From assembly GCA_022376925.1 (NCBI GenBank), contig JAIOJX010000004.1, forward strand, positions 121,669,123 to 121,733,122: a stretch of DNA of 64,000 bases. Reading direction: 5' to 3'. The notes beneath the pieces were generated by a model, which was not told the DNA's origin, did no database searches, and was given only the letters and a program-made list of their open reading frames with translations. Position numbers and translations under genes: made by a program. Source of the stretch: Tragulus kanchil (taxonomy: Eukaryota; Chordata; Mammalia; Artiodactyla; Tragulidae). Positions 1 to 12,083 of the stretch are shown piece by piece. Each line of letters opens with the position of its first letter. Positions within the stretch are counted from its first letter, which is position 1.

Positions 1-171
1 TGGAGCGCATGCGCCCAGAGCCGGTGCTCTGGGACAACAGAGGCCATTGCGATGCGTGGCCCAGACGCGCCAAAGAATGAAGATGGATGAAAAAATAGAT
101 AAATGAAAGACCAATAGAAGTGGCCCGCCCGTCCCCCTCCCTCCCTAACCCACCCCCCTCAAAAAAAAAAA
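1..171 (+). mobile_element. CHR-like tRNA-derived SINE, 3' part (cut by window start)
   Basis: It begins TGGAGCGCATGCGCCCAGAG and continues through GAAAGACCAATAGAAGTGGC and a C-rich run to an A tail. This is the 3' body of the same SINE subfamily that is full length at 49641 and 53054. Confidence 0.8.
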
Positions 172-232
172 CATTTAACTGTGTCCTGGGGTTATCACTC
201 CTTGTCTTAATGCCTGTACATGCCACATTCTT

Positions 233-331
233 TGTTGTTATTGTTCAGTTGCTAAGTTGTGTCCAACTCTTTGCCACCTCGTGAACTGGAGCACACCAGT
301 CTTCCTTGTCCTTCACCATCTACCAGTTTGC
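233..331 (-). mobile_element. Bov-A/BovB 3' end fragment
   Basis: TTGTTCAGTTGCTAAGTTGT and CCAACTCTTTGCC are the diverged reverse complement of the Bov-A/BovB terminus, followed by CTTCACCATCTACC. Confidence 0.75.
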
Positions 332-448
332 CATTTTCTTAAACTTAAAAATTTTTATATTTCATATTTTAATATTAGGTCAGTGGGGTGTATCTTTAAA
401 GAGTTAAAGGAGATCAAAAACCTAAATGATGAGCACTCTATAGATAGT

Positions 449-2699
449 AGATTTCAGAGTTTATTAACTCTCACTCAAGTTTCTAGGTCTCAGGTAATCC
501 TCGGAAAAGAAATTGGAAAAGAAGGAAATCTAAGGCAAGTCATTCCGTTTTTTGGGTCACTCTCATTTCACCTTCAAATTCTGTGTTGATGTATGCTTCT
601 GCTTTTTCCTGCCACCTACTATTTTGGTCTCATTTGTGACTATCATTTTTAATATATTCTTCTCATTTTTATTGCCACCGCTTCCTGATTGTCCAAAGTG
701 ACATAAGTGTGTAAAGTGGAAAATTTCATGGTTAGTACGACAAGACCAGCAGCTGATGAGTGGGGCAAAGATATGACTACATTCTAAAATTTCTCACTCC
801 CTGTTTTCCAAGAATTCTGATTTCTTACCAATTTTTGTCCTACTAACCAAACAGTGGATAAAGATGCAAAGTTAAGGGAAATGAGAAGGTTGTACCTTAT
901 TGTAAAGAGTAGTAAGAATGGAGACTTGAGTCTTCAAAGACAAAGATGGGTGTTGATAGGAGAGTAAAAAGAATCTTGGCAGATGGCCTGAAGTGGCATG
1001 TTTTGTTCAAAATAATAAGTAGCCCTTAAGAGGAGGAGAATACAGTCAAAAGTGAGAAAGTGAGGTGCTGAAGAGCAAAGAACAGAAAGCAAGGTATTAA
1101 AGATAGGGGTCAAATGGCCAGAGGAGACCTTTCAGATAAGAGGACACTTTTGAAAGAATTTCAAAGTGAAAAAAGAAGAAATGAGTGGAATTTCTCAGCA
1201 TGGGCCTAATAGGTTACAGTTTCACATACAGAGTGTTGATAGGAGGTTATCACTGCATTTTAGATTGTTTGCAAATACACAACATAGAAAATTCTCTTCC
1301 TAGAGCAGAGCACAAGCCATTCATATAAAAAAGAGATACTTTTCCTTATAGAATACCTTATGCTAAATTTTTATTGTGTGTTTTTCTGTTTAACCCAACT
1401 TCATTACTTATTTAATATATTTTATGGACAGAATCATTTGTACGTGGTTAAACACTACTCAAATTATGTGTGACATTTGAAGGGTGGGATAATCTACATT
1501 TACTTGTATTACTGAATTCTAAAATGATTTATCTATTCTTATCAGTTTGTACCATGTAGGCTCTTAGATATACAGATTTCAGAGTTTATTAACTCTCACT
1601 CAAGTTTCTAGGTCTCAGGTAATCCTCGGAAAAGAAATTGGAAAAGAAGGAAATCTAAGGCAAGTCATTCCGTTTTTTGGGTCACTCTCATTTCACCTTC
1701 AAATTCTGTGTTGATGTATGCTTCTGCTTTTTCCTGCCACCTACTATTTTGGTCTCATTTGTGACTATCATTTTTAATATATTCTTCTCATTTTATTGCC
1801 ACCGCTTCCTGATTGTCCAAAGTGACATAAGTGTGTAAAGTGGAAAATTTCATGGTTAGTACGACAAGACCAGCAGCTGATGAGTGGGGCAAAGATATGA
1901 CTACATTCTAAAATTTCTCACTCCCTGTTTTCCAAGAATTCTGATTTCTTACCAATTTTTGTCCTACTAACCAAACAGTGGATAAAGATGCAAAGTTAAG
2001 GGAAATGAGAAGGTTGTACCTTATTGTAAAGAGTAGTAAGAATGGAGACTTGAGTCTTCAAAGACAAAGATGGGTGTTGATAGGAGAGTAAAAAGAATCT
2101 TGGCAGATGGCCTGAAGTGGCATGTTTTGTTCAAAATAATAAGTAGCCCTTAAGAGGAGGAGAATACAGTCAAAAGTGAGAAAGTGAGGTGCTGAAGAGC
2201 AAAGAACAGAAAGCAAGGTATTAAAGATAGGGGTCAAATGGCCAGAGGAGACCTTTCAGATAAGAGGACACTTTTGAAAGAATTTCAAAGTGAAAAAAGA
2301 AGAAATGAGTGGAATTTCTCAGCATGGGCCTAATAGGTTACAGTTTCACATACAGAGTGTTGATAGGAGGTTATCACTGCATTTTAGATTGTTTGCAAAT
2401 ACACAACATAGAAAATTCTCTTCCTAGAGCAGAGCACAAGCCATTCATATAAAAAAGAGATACTTTTCCTTATAGAATACCTTATGCTAAATTTTTATTG
2501 TGTGTTTTTCTGTTTAACCCAACTTCATTACTTATTTAATATATTTTATGGACAGAATCATTTGTACGTGGTTAAACACTACTCAAATTATGTGTGACAT
2601 TTGAAGGGTGGGATAATCTACATTTACTTGTATTACTGAATTCTAAAATGATTTATCTATTCTTATCAGTTTGTACCATGTAGGCTCTTAGATATACAG
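449..2699 (+). repeat. Tandem duplication 1 (offset 1125)
   Basis: 449-1574 is repeated at 1575-2699. The copies look identical except for one T in a homopolymer (CATTTTTATT versus CATTTTATT). Both copies end in GTAGGCTCTTAGATATACAG. The content is unique intron sequence with no transposon. Confidence 0.93.
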
Positions 2700-3683
2700 A
2701 CTTCAAATAAAAATAATTAATTTTTTAAATATTCTTTGTGCTTGAATTTTAATCTCTCTTTTGTGACTTGAGATATTTTGGAAATTTTTAAAAATATTTA
2801 AATCATATTTATTGTTTTGTTTGGTTACTTTTTTGAAAGGAAAGTAGTAAACAGAAGGAGGCTTTTATTTTTTAAGTTAAATATACTTGGTCCTAAAAGA
2901 AAAGGAAATCAGATTCATTGATTTGGCTTTCCTGAACATCTATCCAAATTCTAATTGACATTCTTGACATACTTTAAATTTATTATTAAGTAGTTGGTTA
3001 GATCATCTCAACCTAAATATAGCTTGCTTTCTACATTAATTCTCTGTTATCTTCTTGCATTCCTAACTGAAGAACAATAAAATGTCTCTATTATTTGTTG
3101 TTGATACTTGAAACAGAACATAAATCACAAATGGCTAATGAAAATTAATAGAGTAATTCAGTTGTTGGAGCATTTCTGCTAAATAAAGTTATGCATAAAC
3201 TTTAGATTGTAATTCAAAGCTAGAGAGAGGCTTTTGTTACAATTTAACCTCTTCATAATACATGTTTCTTTGAACTTGTGCTGTAGTGAAGGAAAGCAAA
3301 GGAATAGCTCTGCTGATCTTTTAAACACATCAAAGCCTTAGGAAGCTAAGCATGCTGGACAGAAGCTTTTGTCAACCTGAATGGTATCTGTGTCCTATCT
3401 TCCTATGGAGATACGGCATTTATCTCCTCTAAAGTCAGACAGGAACTCCTGTTGCTGCAGGAACTCTGTGAGGCATACTTGGAACTTCATAATTTCTGTT
3501 TCTTTTACTAACCCTCAACTTTATTAAGTCATCTTTTCTGAAAATCAATTTTATGCTTAGGGGAAAAGAGTTTTAAATACTGGGTGTAGAAAATATAGAT
3601 TATAAAGAAAAAAATCACCAATAAAGCCAGCACTCAGAAATAATCAGTTCTTTTAGAATCTCTTTCTCTTTTCTGATATATGT
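2700..3683. other. Single-copy intron 1 sequence
   Basis: AT-rich, with stops in all frames. I see no transposon, RNA gene or clear regulatory motif. Confidence 0.6.
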
Positions 3684-3814
3684 CTATTGTTGTTGAGTCA
3701 GTCAGTCGTATCTAACTCTTGCAACCCCATGGTCTGTTATATGCCAGGCTTCTCTGTCCTTGACCATCTCGTGAAGCTGGCACAAACTCATGTCCATTGA
3801 GTTGGTGATGCCAT
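3684..3814 (-). mobile_element. Bov-A/BovB 3' end fragment
   Basis: GTCAGTCGTATCTAACTC, GCAACCCCATGG and ACTCATGTCCATTGAGTTGG match the reversed Bov-A/BovB terminal region in order. Confidence 0.8.
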
Positions 3815-4320
3815 GTGCTATACGTTAAATTGCTATTTTTATAGAATTGTGATTATACAGTACCATATTTAAAGTGTACATTATTAGCAATTCCTCAAAT
3901 CAACAAATAATATTATCATTAACATTTTTCTGACTTTTCTATGATTGCTAGTGGAAATAAAATATAGGATCATAAGTTAGAAGAATGATGTAATGAACAC
4001 TTTTGGTTGGACATTCAGGTTGTTTTCAGTTCATCATTGCTATATAATAATTACAATGTATATTTAATACATAAATCTGGTTTTGGCAACTGTACCATTT
4101 CTTCAGCATAGATTTCTAAATTTAAAATTATTTGGTTATGGGCATAAGTTTGAAGGATATTCTACTAAGTTACTTCATTACTCTAAAAATGTTCCAGTTT
4201 ACCGGCCTATCAGCAATTTCACCAAGCCAACACTGTCTACTATCATACTTTTTCCATCTTACCTAATTTGAGAAGCAAAGCATTTTATCTTGTTTTCATT
4301 TGGATTTATTTACTAACTGT

Positions 4321-4519
4321 TATTGTGTTTAGCTGTTAAGTCCTGTCCGGTTTTTCTCTGCATGGACTGTAGTCTGGCAGGCTCCTCTGTGTAATTTTCC
4401 AGGGAAGAGTACTGGAGGAGGTTGCCATTTTATTCTCTAGGATCTCCTTTTAACCCAGGGATCAAAGTCACATTTCCTGCATTGCAGTCAGATTCTTTAC
4501 CACTGAGACACCAGGGAAG
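4321..4519 (-). mobile_element. Bov-tA SINE
   Basis: A reversed Bov-A body (AGCTGTTAAGTCCTGTCC, GCATGGACTGTAGTCTGGCA) is followed by the tRNA-derived head in reverse (CAGGGATCAAAGTC, CTGAGACACCAGGGAAG). The head portion recurs at 5621-5667 through duplication 2. Confidence 0.85.
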
Positions 4520-6742
4520 CGTTTTGCCTAAAACCTGTAGTTGTCTTCTTTTGAGTTGTATTTTTATGTCATCTGTTCAATCCTCTGTTTAATTCTAATT
4601 TGTCTTTTTTTCATCAATTTTTCTGAGCTCATAAAAGGCTTAGGTTAGTTCCCTTGTCAAATCTATGGTAGAAAACATTCTCTTTTAAAAAATATTCTCG
4701 TTTTATTATGTATTTTGATGTAGAAAATAATTAATTTTTTAATATTCAAATCCATAGTTTCCACTTGGAGAGTTTGTCCATGTGGTTTATATTTCTCATA
4801 ACCTGACATTAGACTATTTTTCTATATTTTTACTTCTGATTATATTATGGCACTGCTTTTCATAGGTAATGTTTCCATTAACTTGGAGTTTATTATTGAT
4901 TTAAGAAAAGGATCCAGTAACTCCTCTTTTGCCCAATAGGCAATTATCCAGCACTCTGAATGACTCCATTTCTAATTTTTATGCTATCTTAATTATAAAT
5001 CATCTGATATACTCTTATTATTTCTTTATACTGTGTCTAGCTTGAAATTATTTTAAAAAACATGTAGAGGATAAAACAGAGACAATGAAAGTAAGCAAAA
5101 TGAAGCAAAGAAAAAAATAATAATTGAAATTATTAGATAGACTCAAGAATGAGTTACACAAATTTTGTGCCTTCAGATGTATACCTATGCAAAAAATAGA
5201 TCATAAATAGTACCCCTTAGGCTTTTAAGTTAGTAAGGCACCTTTAGTGTACTATGGGATTCAGAATTCACAGATGTAAAAAACAGATGCTCTTAAAAAT
5301 CACAAATTTTTAAAAAAATAACAAATTATTTCCCCAATGAACCCATAAAAAAGAACCCTGTGTACTATGGTAAAACATATTTTTACTATATCTTTATAAC
5401 AAACAGAACAATACTAAAAAAGAACTCTGTTGTATTAGCACGCTATTTTCAACCCCATGACTTTAGTTTTCTGAGTTTAATTCAAGTATAGTTTTAAAAA
5501 TGTTTCCAAGAATGTATTCCATATCCCTCATAATTATTGAGGAGCCATAAATTACAGAGTAGTCAACCTCAGTGAGACCATTAATGAATGCAGTCCATTG
5601 AGTCCGAGCAAGGGAAGTCTTCCTGCATTGCAGTCAGATTCTTTACCACTGAGACACCAGGGAAGCGTTTTGCCTAAAACCTGTAGTTGTCTTCTTTTGA
5701 GTTGTATTTTTATGTCATCTGTTCAATCCTCTGTTTAATTCTAATTTGTCTTTTTTTCATCAATTTTTCTGAGCTCATAAAAGGCTTAGGTTAGTTCCCT
5801 TGTCAAATCTATGGTAGAAAACATTCTCTTTTAAAAAATATTCTCGTTTTATTATGTATTTTGATGTAGAAAATAATTAATTTTTTAATATTCAAATCCA
5901 TAGTTTCCACTTGGAGAGTTTGTCCATGTGGTTTATATTTCTCATAACCTGACATTAGACTATTTTTCTATATTTTTACTTCTGATTATATTATGGCACT
6001 GCTTTTCATAGGTAATGTTTCCATTAACTTGGAGTTTATTATTGATTTAAGAAAAGGATCCAGTAACTCCTCTTTTTGCCCAATAGGCAATTATCCAGCA
6101 CTCTGAATGACTCCATTTCTAATTTTTATGCTATCTTAATTATAAATCATCTGATATACTCTTATTATTTCTTTATACTGTGTCTAGCTTGAAATTATTT
6201 TAAAAAACATGTAGAGGATAAAACAGAGACAATGAAAGTAAGCAAAATGAAGCAAAGAAAAAAATAATAATTGAAATTATTAGATAGACTCAAGAATGAG
6301 TTACACAAATTTTGTGCCTTCAGATGTATACCTATGCAAAAAATAGATCATAAATAGTACCCCTTAGGCTTTTAAGTTAGTAAGGCACCTTTAGTGTACT
6401 ATGGGATTCAGAATTCACAGATGTAAAAAACAGATGCTCTTAAAAATCACAAATTTTTAAAAAAATAACAAATTATTTCCCCAATGAACCCATAAAAAAG
6501 AACCCTGTGTACTATGGTAAAACATATTTTTACTATATCTTTATAACAAACAGAACAATACTAAAAAAGAACTCTGTTGTATTAGCACGCTATTTTCAAC
6601 CCCATGACTTTAGTTTTCTGAGTTTAATTCAAGTATAGTTTTAAAAATGTTTCCAAGAATGTATTCCATATCCCTCATAATTATTGAGGAGCCATAAATT
6701 ACAGAGTAGTCAACCTCAGTGAGACCATTAATGAATGCAGTC
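4474..6742 (+). repeat. Tandem duplication 2 (offset 1146) with 25-bp filler
   Basis: 4474-5595 is repeated at 5620-6742. Between them, 5596-5620 is sequence not found at the end of the second copy. The duplicated part starts inside a Bov-tA SINE and continues through AT-rich intron. One T-homopolymer difference was seen (CTCTTTTGCC versus CTCTTTTTGCC). Confidence 0.93.
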
Positions 6743-7482
6743 AGTTGAGGGTAGAAAGAGGATTAATAATTTGAAGATGTAGGCTAGAATTGACGTCTTC
6801 TTGAGCAAATGGAAGAGTGTTAAAAGGTCATGCCACACTTCTGAATGGAAGTCCACGTCTCTGCGTGGAGGACATTTTTTTGCATGTGGCAATTAACGTC
6901 TGGGCCATTTATCACATCCATCAATCTCACTGTAGCACTCTTACAATTTTTAAATTATTATATCTATAAAATGTATTTTATTATCTGGGAATAAAACATT
7001 CTCCTCAAAATTATACATTTTAAAGGTAAAATCTGTCTATTTCAAATTATTTATTTTTCTTAATGACGTATAAGACCAAATGAAGTATAAGACATAATGA
7101 GGTGTAAGGTCAAATTAAAACACGGAAACTATGGTTGAAATTGTATGAAGCACATAATAAATGAAAACCTGAAATGTTTACGATATTTCTATCTTTTAGA
7201 CTCCTCTTTTATGACTCTCAAAATTTTATGCTTCTTCTTACAACTTCTGCATCATTTCTCTCATGATTATTTCTTTTTTTTTTATTGCTTATGATTTAAC
7301 AAAGGGATTATTTTCATTTTTTAAGAGTGATTAGCATATTTTAAAACCACTAATTTAAAATATTTCATAATGATCCAAATTAAAGAGCTATGAAGTTTTT
7401 TGGTAGATTTCATTGATTCAATCAGCCAATCCTATCATTCAAAGGTAACGATGGTGTTGTTTACTCTTTTCAATACATATCC
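6743..7482. other. Single-copy intron 1 sequence
   Basis: AT-rich with a few CpG-containing spots such as GACGTCTTC and CCACGTCTCTGCGTGG near 6790-6870. No gene is seen. Confidence 0.55.
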
Positions 7483-7635
7483 CAACAACAGAGGCCACCG
7501 CCATGGGAGGCCCACAGGAGCCAAAGAACAAAGACGGATGAAAAATAGAGAAATGAAAGACCAATAGAAGTGGCCCACCCATTCCTCTCCCTCCCCACCC
7601 CACCCCCCAAAAGATAAATAAATAAAATTTTTAAA
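7483..7635 (+). mobile_element. CHR-like SINE, 5'-truncated
   Basis: CAACAGAGGCCACCGCCATG through AAGACCAATAGAAGTGGCCC, a C-rich run and an AAATAAATAAAA tail. Only the 3' half is present. Confidence 0.82.
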
Positions 7636-8114
7636 AAAGTACATATCCTTCTAACCTTTGTTTAATTTTGCAATGTTGCAGTGCCCTGAACTTTTTGATT
7701 AATGGCTAATACTAGTTCTGTCAACAGGGATAGTTTACCTGATATCAAACTAATTTTGCATTGCTAAGTAAATCTCACTTGATCACAATGGTATCTTCTT
7801 AATTTGTGGTTTGTTCAGGAGTCAATGGTAGCTTTCCCTGTGCTATCTTTATGACATTTCAGCATCAGAGATGTGCTTTCTGGCAAGATAATTTATAATT
7901 ACAAATACAGCAGGGGGTTACCTGTGTCAGAATATTTAATAACTTTCACAAGTATAACCATCAGATCCTAGAGCCATTGTTAGGATTGGAAACACTGTTT
8001 TCCAGTAGTAATCATAGTATTTTATCTTACTAAAAATAGACCCTTTTCTCAATTTGAACCAAGTTATGAAGAATATAGGTCCTAAGGATGTTTGAGAATC
8101 ATTTTTTTTTAATT

Positions 8115-8374
8115 TTGGTCTCTTTTATTGATTATTTATTTATTTATTTCCCTCTATCTTTGTTCTTCGGCTTGTGTGCACCTCCTACTGCAGTGGCCTC
8201 TCTCACTGCAGAGCACAGGCTCTGGGCGCATACACTCCAGAGCATTGGTTTGTAATTGGACACACTAGTCCAGCCACTCCACCGTACGCGGGATCTTCCC
8301 AGGCCAGGGATCCAACTGGAGTCCCTTAAACTGCAAGGCAAACTCTTTGCCCACTGGACCACCAGGGAAGCCCC
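8115..8374 (-). mobile_element. CHR-like SINE, near full length
   Basis: Reversed element ending ACTGGACCACCAGGGAAGCC (tRNA-like head). It has GGGATCTTCCCAGGCCAGGG and CAGTGGCCTCTCTCACTGCA inside and a T-rich tail at the left. Confidence 0.87.
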
Positions 8375-9734
8375 GAAAATCATTTTTAGTGCTGAAGTCC
8401 TTATAGTATTACCATTCATTATATCCTGATATAATATTCAAGAGCATAAATAGTTACATGAGTTCTTAAGAGGGTATGCATAAATAATATAGAATATTCT
8501 ATACAGTACTGTATAGAAAAATTTTTCCCATTTTCACAATATATGCTCTTCCAATATATATAGTAAATAAGGAAGAACTATAAATTAAAGCTAAACATAC
8601 AGGCAAGTCTAAGTATATAACTTAACCACTATGTAAGTTTGTATACAGGACTTGCTTTCTATGCTTGTCTTATGCTTTGCAATGAATTAAAATAGTGACC
8701 TAAATAGAACTTCATTGATTTCCATTAATGATGTTCAAGATGTAAATCACTGAATAAGTTTAGAATGCCAAAAGTTATATTTAGCCTATAGCATTGGAAT
8801 CACAAAATCTGTATATTTCTTCCCAGTAGAATTCACAAGATTTTTGTTTAAATGTTATTTTGAAAAAATGTCCTTAATAATAAGAGCTTTTATTATATGC
8901 TAAGACATATACAAAGTAGAACACTAGCTATGAATATGATTAGAGATACAGCCAAAATTGAAGCTTTTCAATTATTCAAATGTTGAACACCTCTTGATCC
9001 AAAAAGAAACCTGGAGACACTTCCAATGGAATAGTTCTTACTTACAGAAAGTGGAATAGGTCATTTCCTCTCATCCTTATGGTGCCTGAATATTTCTTGG
9101 TGGAGTGACCATTGTTAGGAATGAGCCTTACCATGTTGTGATCTACCTATTCTCATCTATAGGCATAAGTTCTTATAACTTACAGTTAGAAAAATACAAA
9201 CTATTAATATTTTTAATGTACCCCTTTGCTATTATTCATTATTCTTTATGTTGAAGTTAAATTCTGAGTCTGGAACTAGGTGGAAGAGATTAAATTAAAC
9301 CAAATACAATATTATTAAAAATCTTAAAACATTAACAGGGGAAATATTCAAGTAGGAATGGTTCAAGTAAGAAAAGGTCTTCTTTGCTATAGGGATTTTT
9401 CTCACAGTCACTTAAGATTTCCCCATAGCATTTATGATCAATTTCCACTGAGCTTGCTCTGGGTTTGTTTATGACCAGTATCTTTATTTTCTAACCAACT
9501 AAGCAATACCAGACATTAGCACAGCTGTTTGCCTGGCATTGCCACCTGAGATGCAGCTACCTTGCAGAGCACCTTTTTCCTAGAGCTACTGGAAACAATT
9601 TTGACAGGGATTGAAAAAAAAATCTGCGTTGAATTTCAGCTGGGCTAACCATCAGTGGTGTAAAGCCAGATAATTCATTTAACTATTCTGTCATTCTGCA
9701 TAATCCAAATTAGTAACATTCTTAAATATGACCT
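8375..9734. other. Single-copy intron 1 sequence
   Basis: AT-rich, non-coding. Nothing recognisable beyond short A/T runs. Confidence 0.6.
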
Positions 9735-11896
9735 CTAATAGCAAGTCTATTGATAAAGCACATTTCTGAATTTAGTTCTTTTTGTATGAAGTGATTATAT
9801 TCCTCTTTGTAGTTGGGGCGAGGCAGTGACAAGCATTTCTTTCAGGGAATTGGGAGAACACATCTCCTCTTGTTGGGTTTCAAGAAATTTTCATAGAAGT
9901 AGCCTAGGAATATTCCAAAAACACCTGAGGAGAGAGCCAGTGAAAGCAGTATCTTTTAAATGGATTCTCACTCTAGAATGTATGGATTAAAAAGGTTAAA
10001 ATGGACAAAGATGGAAAGACTAAAGTTGTGGACACAATGATAAGGGATTTATATCCATATTCAGAAAAATTGATTTAGAGCATCACAAAGTTTCAAGCAA
10101 CAGGTTTACTGAAAGTAAAATACTGGTAAGAAAACCTTGGAGTAACACTTACTATTATTGAAAGGAAGCGATGCCATTCCTAGTTGTAGGCTCAAGGCAG
10201 ATGAGAATCACCTTTTGTACCCAATGACCATGAGCTTCTGAAAAAAAAAAAAAAGTGAGAGTCAGAAGAATTATTGTAAGAGTAGGAAAGCTCTGATGGA
10301 GTGGGAAATCAGAGCTGAAATACAGATGAGAGTGTCAGGCTCTGCCTTCCCTCCTCCTGCCAGTTCCTCCCTCTTCCTTCAGTAACACACCCCACACATA
10401 AAATACAAACATAGAGATAGTGGAATCCAACACACGTCTTTTATTATTCAAACTGGCAACCTCAGCATTATCTCCTTCCATTACTAAAAGACTAAAGAGG
10501 CAGCTGGTTGACAATATGGAGATCAAGTCACACGGAGCGAGTCTGTAAGATGACATTTGAAAATCAATGAAATGCAACTCCACTTAGTGAAGAGCCTGCA
10601 CATCTGATGTCATATAAGAGTTTGCACCTTAACACTGAGCTCTTTCAATTGTAGGGTCATTACGCATTTAATTGGATGTAAAACAGAGCTATCCATGTTA
10701 ATGACCACAGTGTTTTAAACATAGGGTCCAGTACAAGGGGACACCCTAGACATTGGAGCTCTAAGTTCTAACTTTATCATAATTATCTATTCATTTTCTC
10801 TTCCCCACATGGTCAACTAATAGCAAGTCTATTGATAAAGCACATTTCTGAATTTAGTTCTTTTTGTATGAAGTGATTATATTCCTCTTTGTAGTTGGGG
10901 CGAGGCAGTGACAAGCATTTCTTTCAGGGAATTGGGAGAACACATCTCCTCTTGTTGGGTTTCAAGAAATTTTCATAGAAGTAGCCTAGGAATATTCCAA
11001 AAACACCTGAGGAGAGAGCCAGTGAAAGCAGTATCTTTTAAATGGATTCTCACTCTAGAATGTATGGATTAAAAAGGTTAAAATGGACAAAGATGGAAAG
11101 ACTAAAGTTGTGGACACAATGATAAGGGATTTATATCCATATTCAGAAAAATTGATTTAGAGCATCACAAAGTTTCAAGCAACAGGTTTACTGAAAGTAA
11201 AATACTGGTAAGAAAACCTTGGAGTAACACTTACTATTATTGAAAGGAAGCGATGCCATTCCTAGTTGTAGGCTCAAGGCAGATGAGAATCACCTTTTGT
11301 ACCCAATGACCATGAGCTTCTGAAAAAAAAAAAAAAGTGAGAGTCAGAAGAATTATTGTAAGAGTAGGAAAGCTCTGATGGAGTGGGAAATCAGAGCTGA
11401 AATACAGATGAGAGTGTCAGGCTCTGCCTTCCCTCCTCCTGCCAGTTCCTCCCTCTTCCTTCAGTAACACACCCCACACATAAAATACAAACATAGAGAT
11501 AGTGGAATCCAACACACGTCTTTTATTATTCAAACTGGCAACCTCAGCATTATCTCCTTCCATTACTAAAAGACTAAAGAGGCAGCTGGTTGACAATATG
11601 GAGATCAAGTCACACGGAGCGAGTCTGTAAGATGACATTTGAAAATCAATGAAATGCAACTCCACTTAGTGAAGAGCCTGCACATCTGATGTCATATAAG
11701 AGTTTGCACCTTAACACTGAGCTCTTTCAATTGTAGGGTCATTACGCATTTAATTGGATGTAAAACAGAGCTATCCATGTTAATGACCACAGTGTTTTAA
11801 ACATAGGGTCCAGTACAAGGGGACACCCTAGACATTGGAGCTCTAAGTTCTAACTTTATCATAATTATATATTCATTTTCTCTCTTCCCCACAATG
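9735..11896 (+). repeat. Tandem duplication 3 (offset 1082)
   Basis: 9735-10812 is repeated at 10817-11896. The copies match apart from differences near the end of the first copy, such as C at 10787 versus A at 11869 and TCTCTTCCCCACA versus TCTCTCTTCCCCACA. It is unique intron sequence including an A-homopolymer (around 10241-10254). Confidence 0.93.
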
Positions 11897-12083
11897 GAAT
11901 GAACTCATGACAAAACACCACTGTTGTCCTCCTTGTTCAGGTCAGTAGTCTTAGTACCTAGCACTGTGCTTTGAACATAAATAGTTTTCTGCTACTCAAC
12001 TTAGACCACTCTGCTCTCTGAAAAAGAAATCCCAGAGATGCAAGGGTTCAGCACATCTGGCCCTATGTACTCATTGTTTCATC

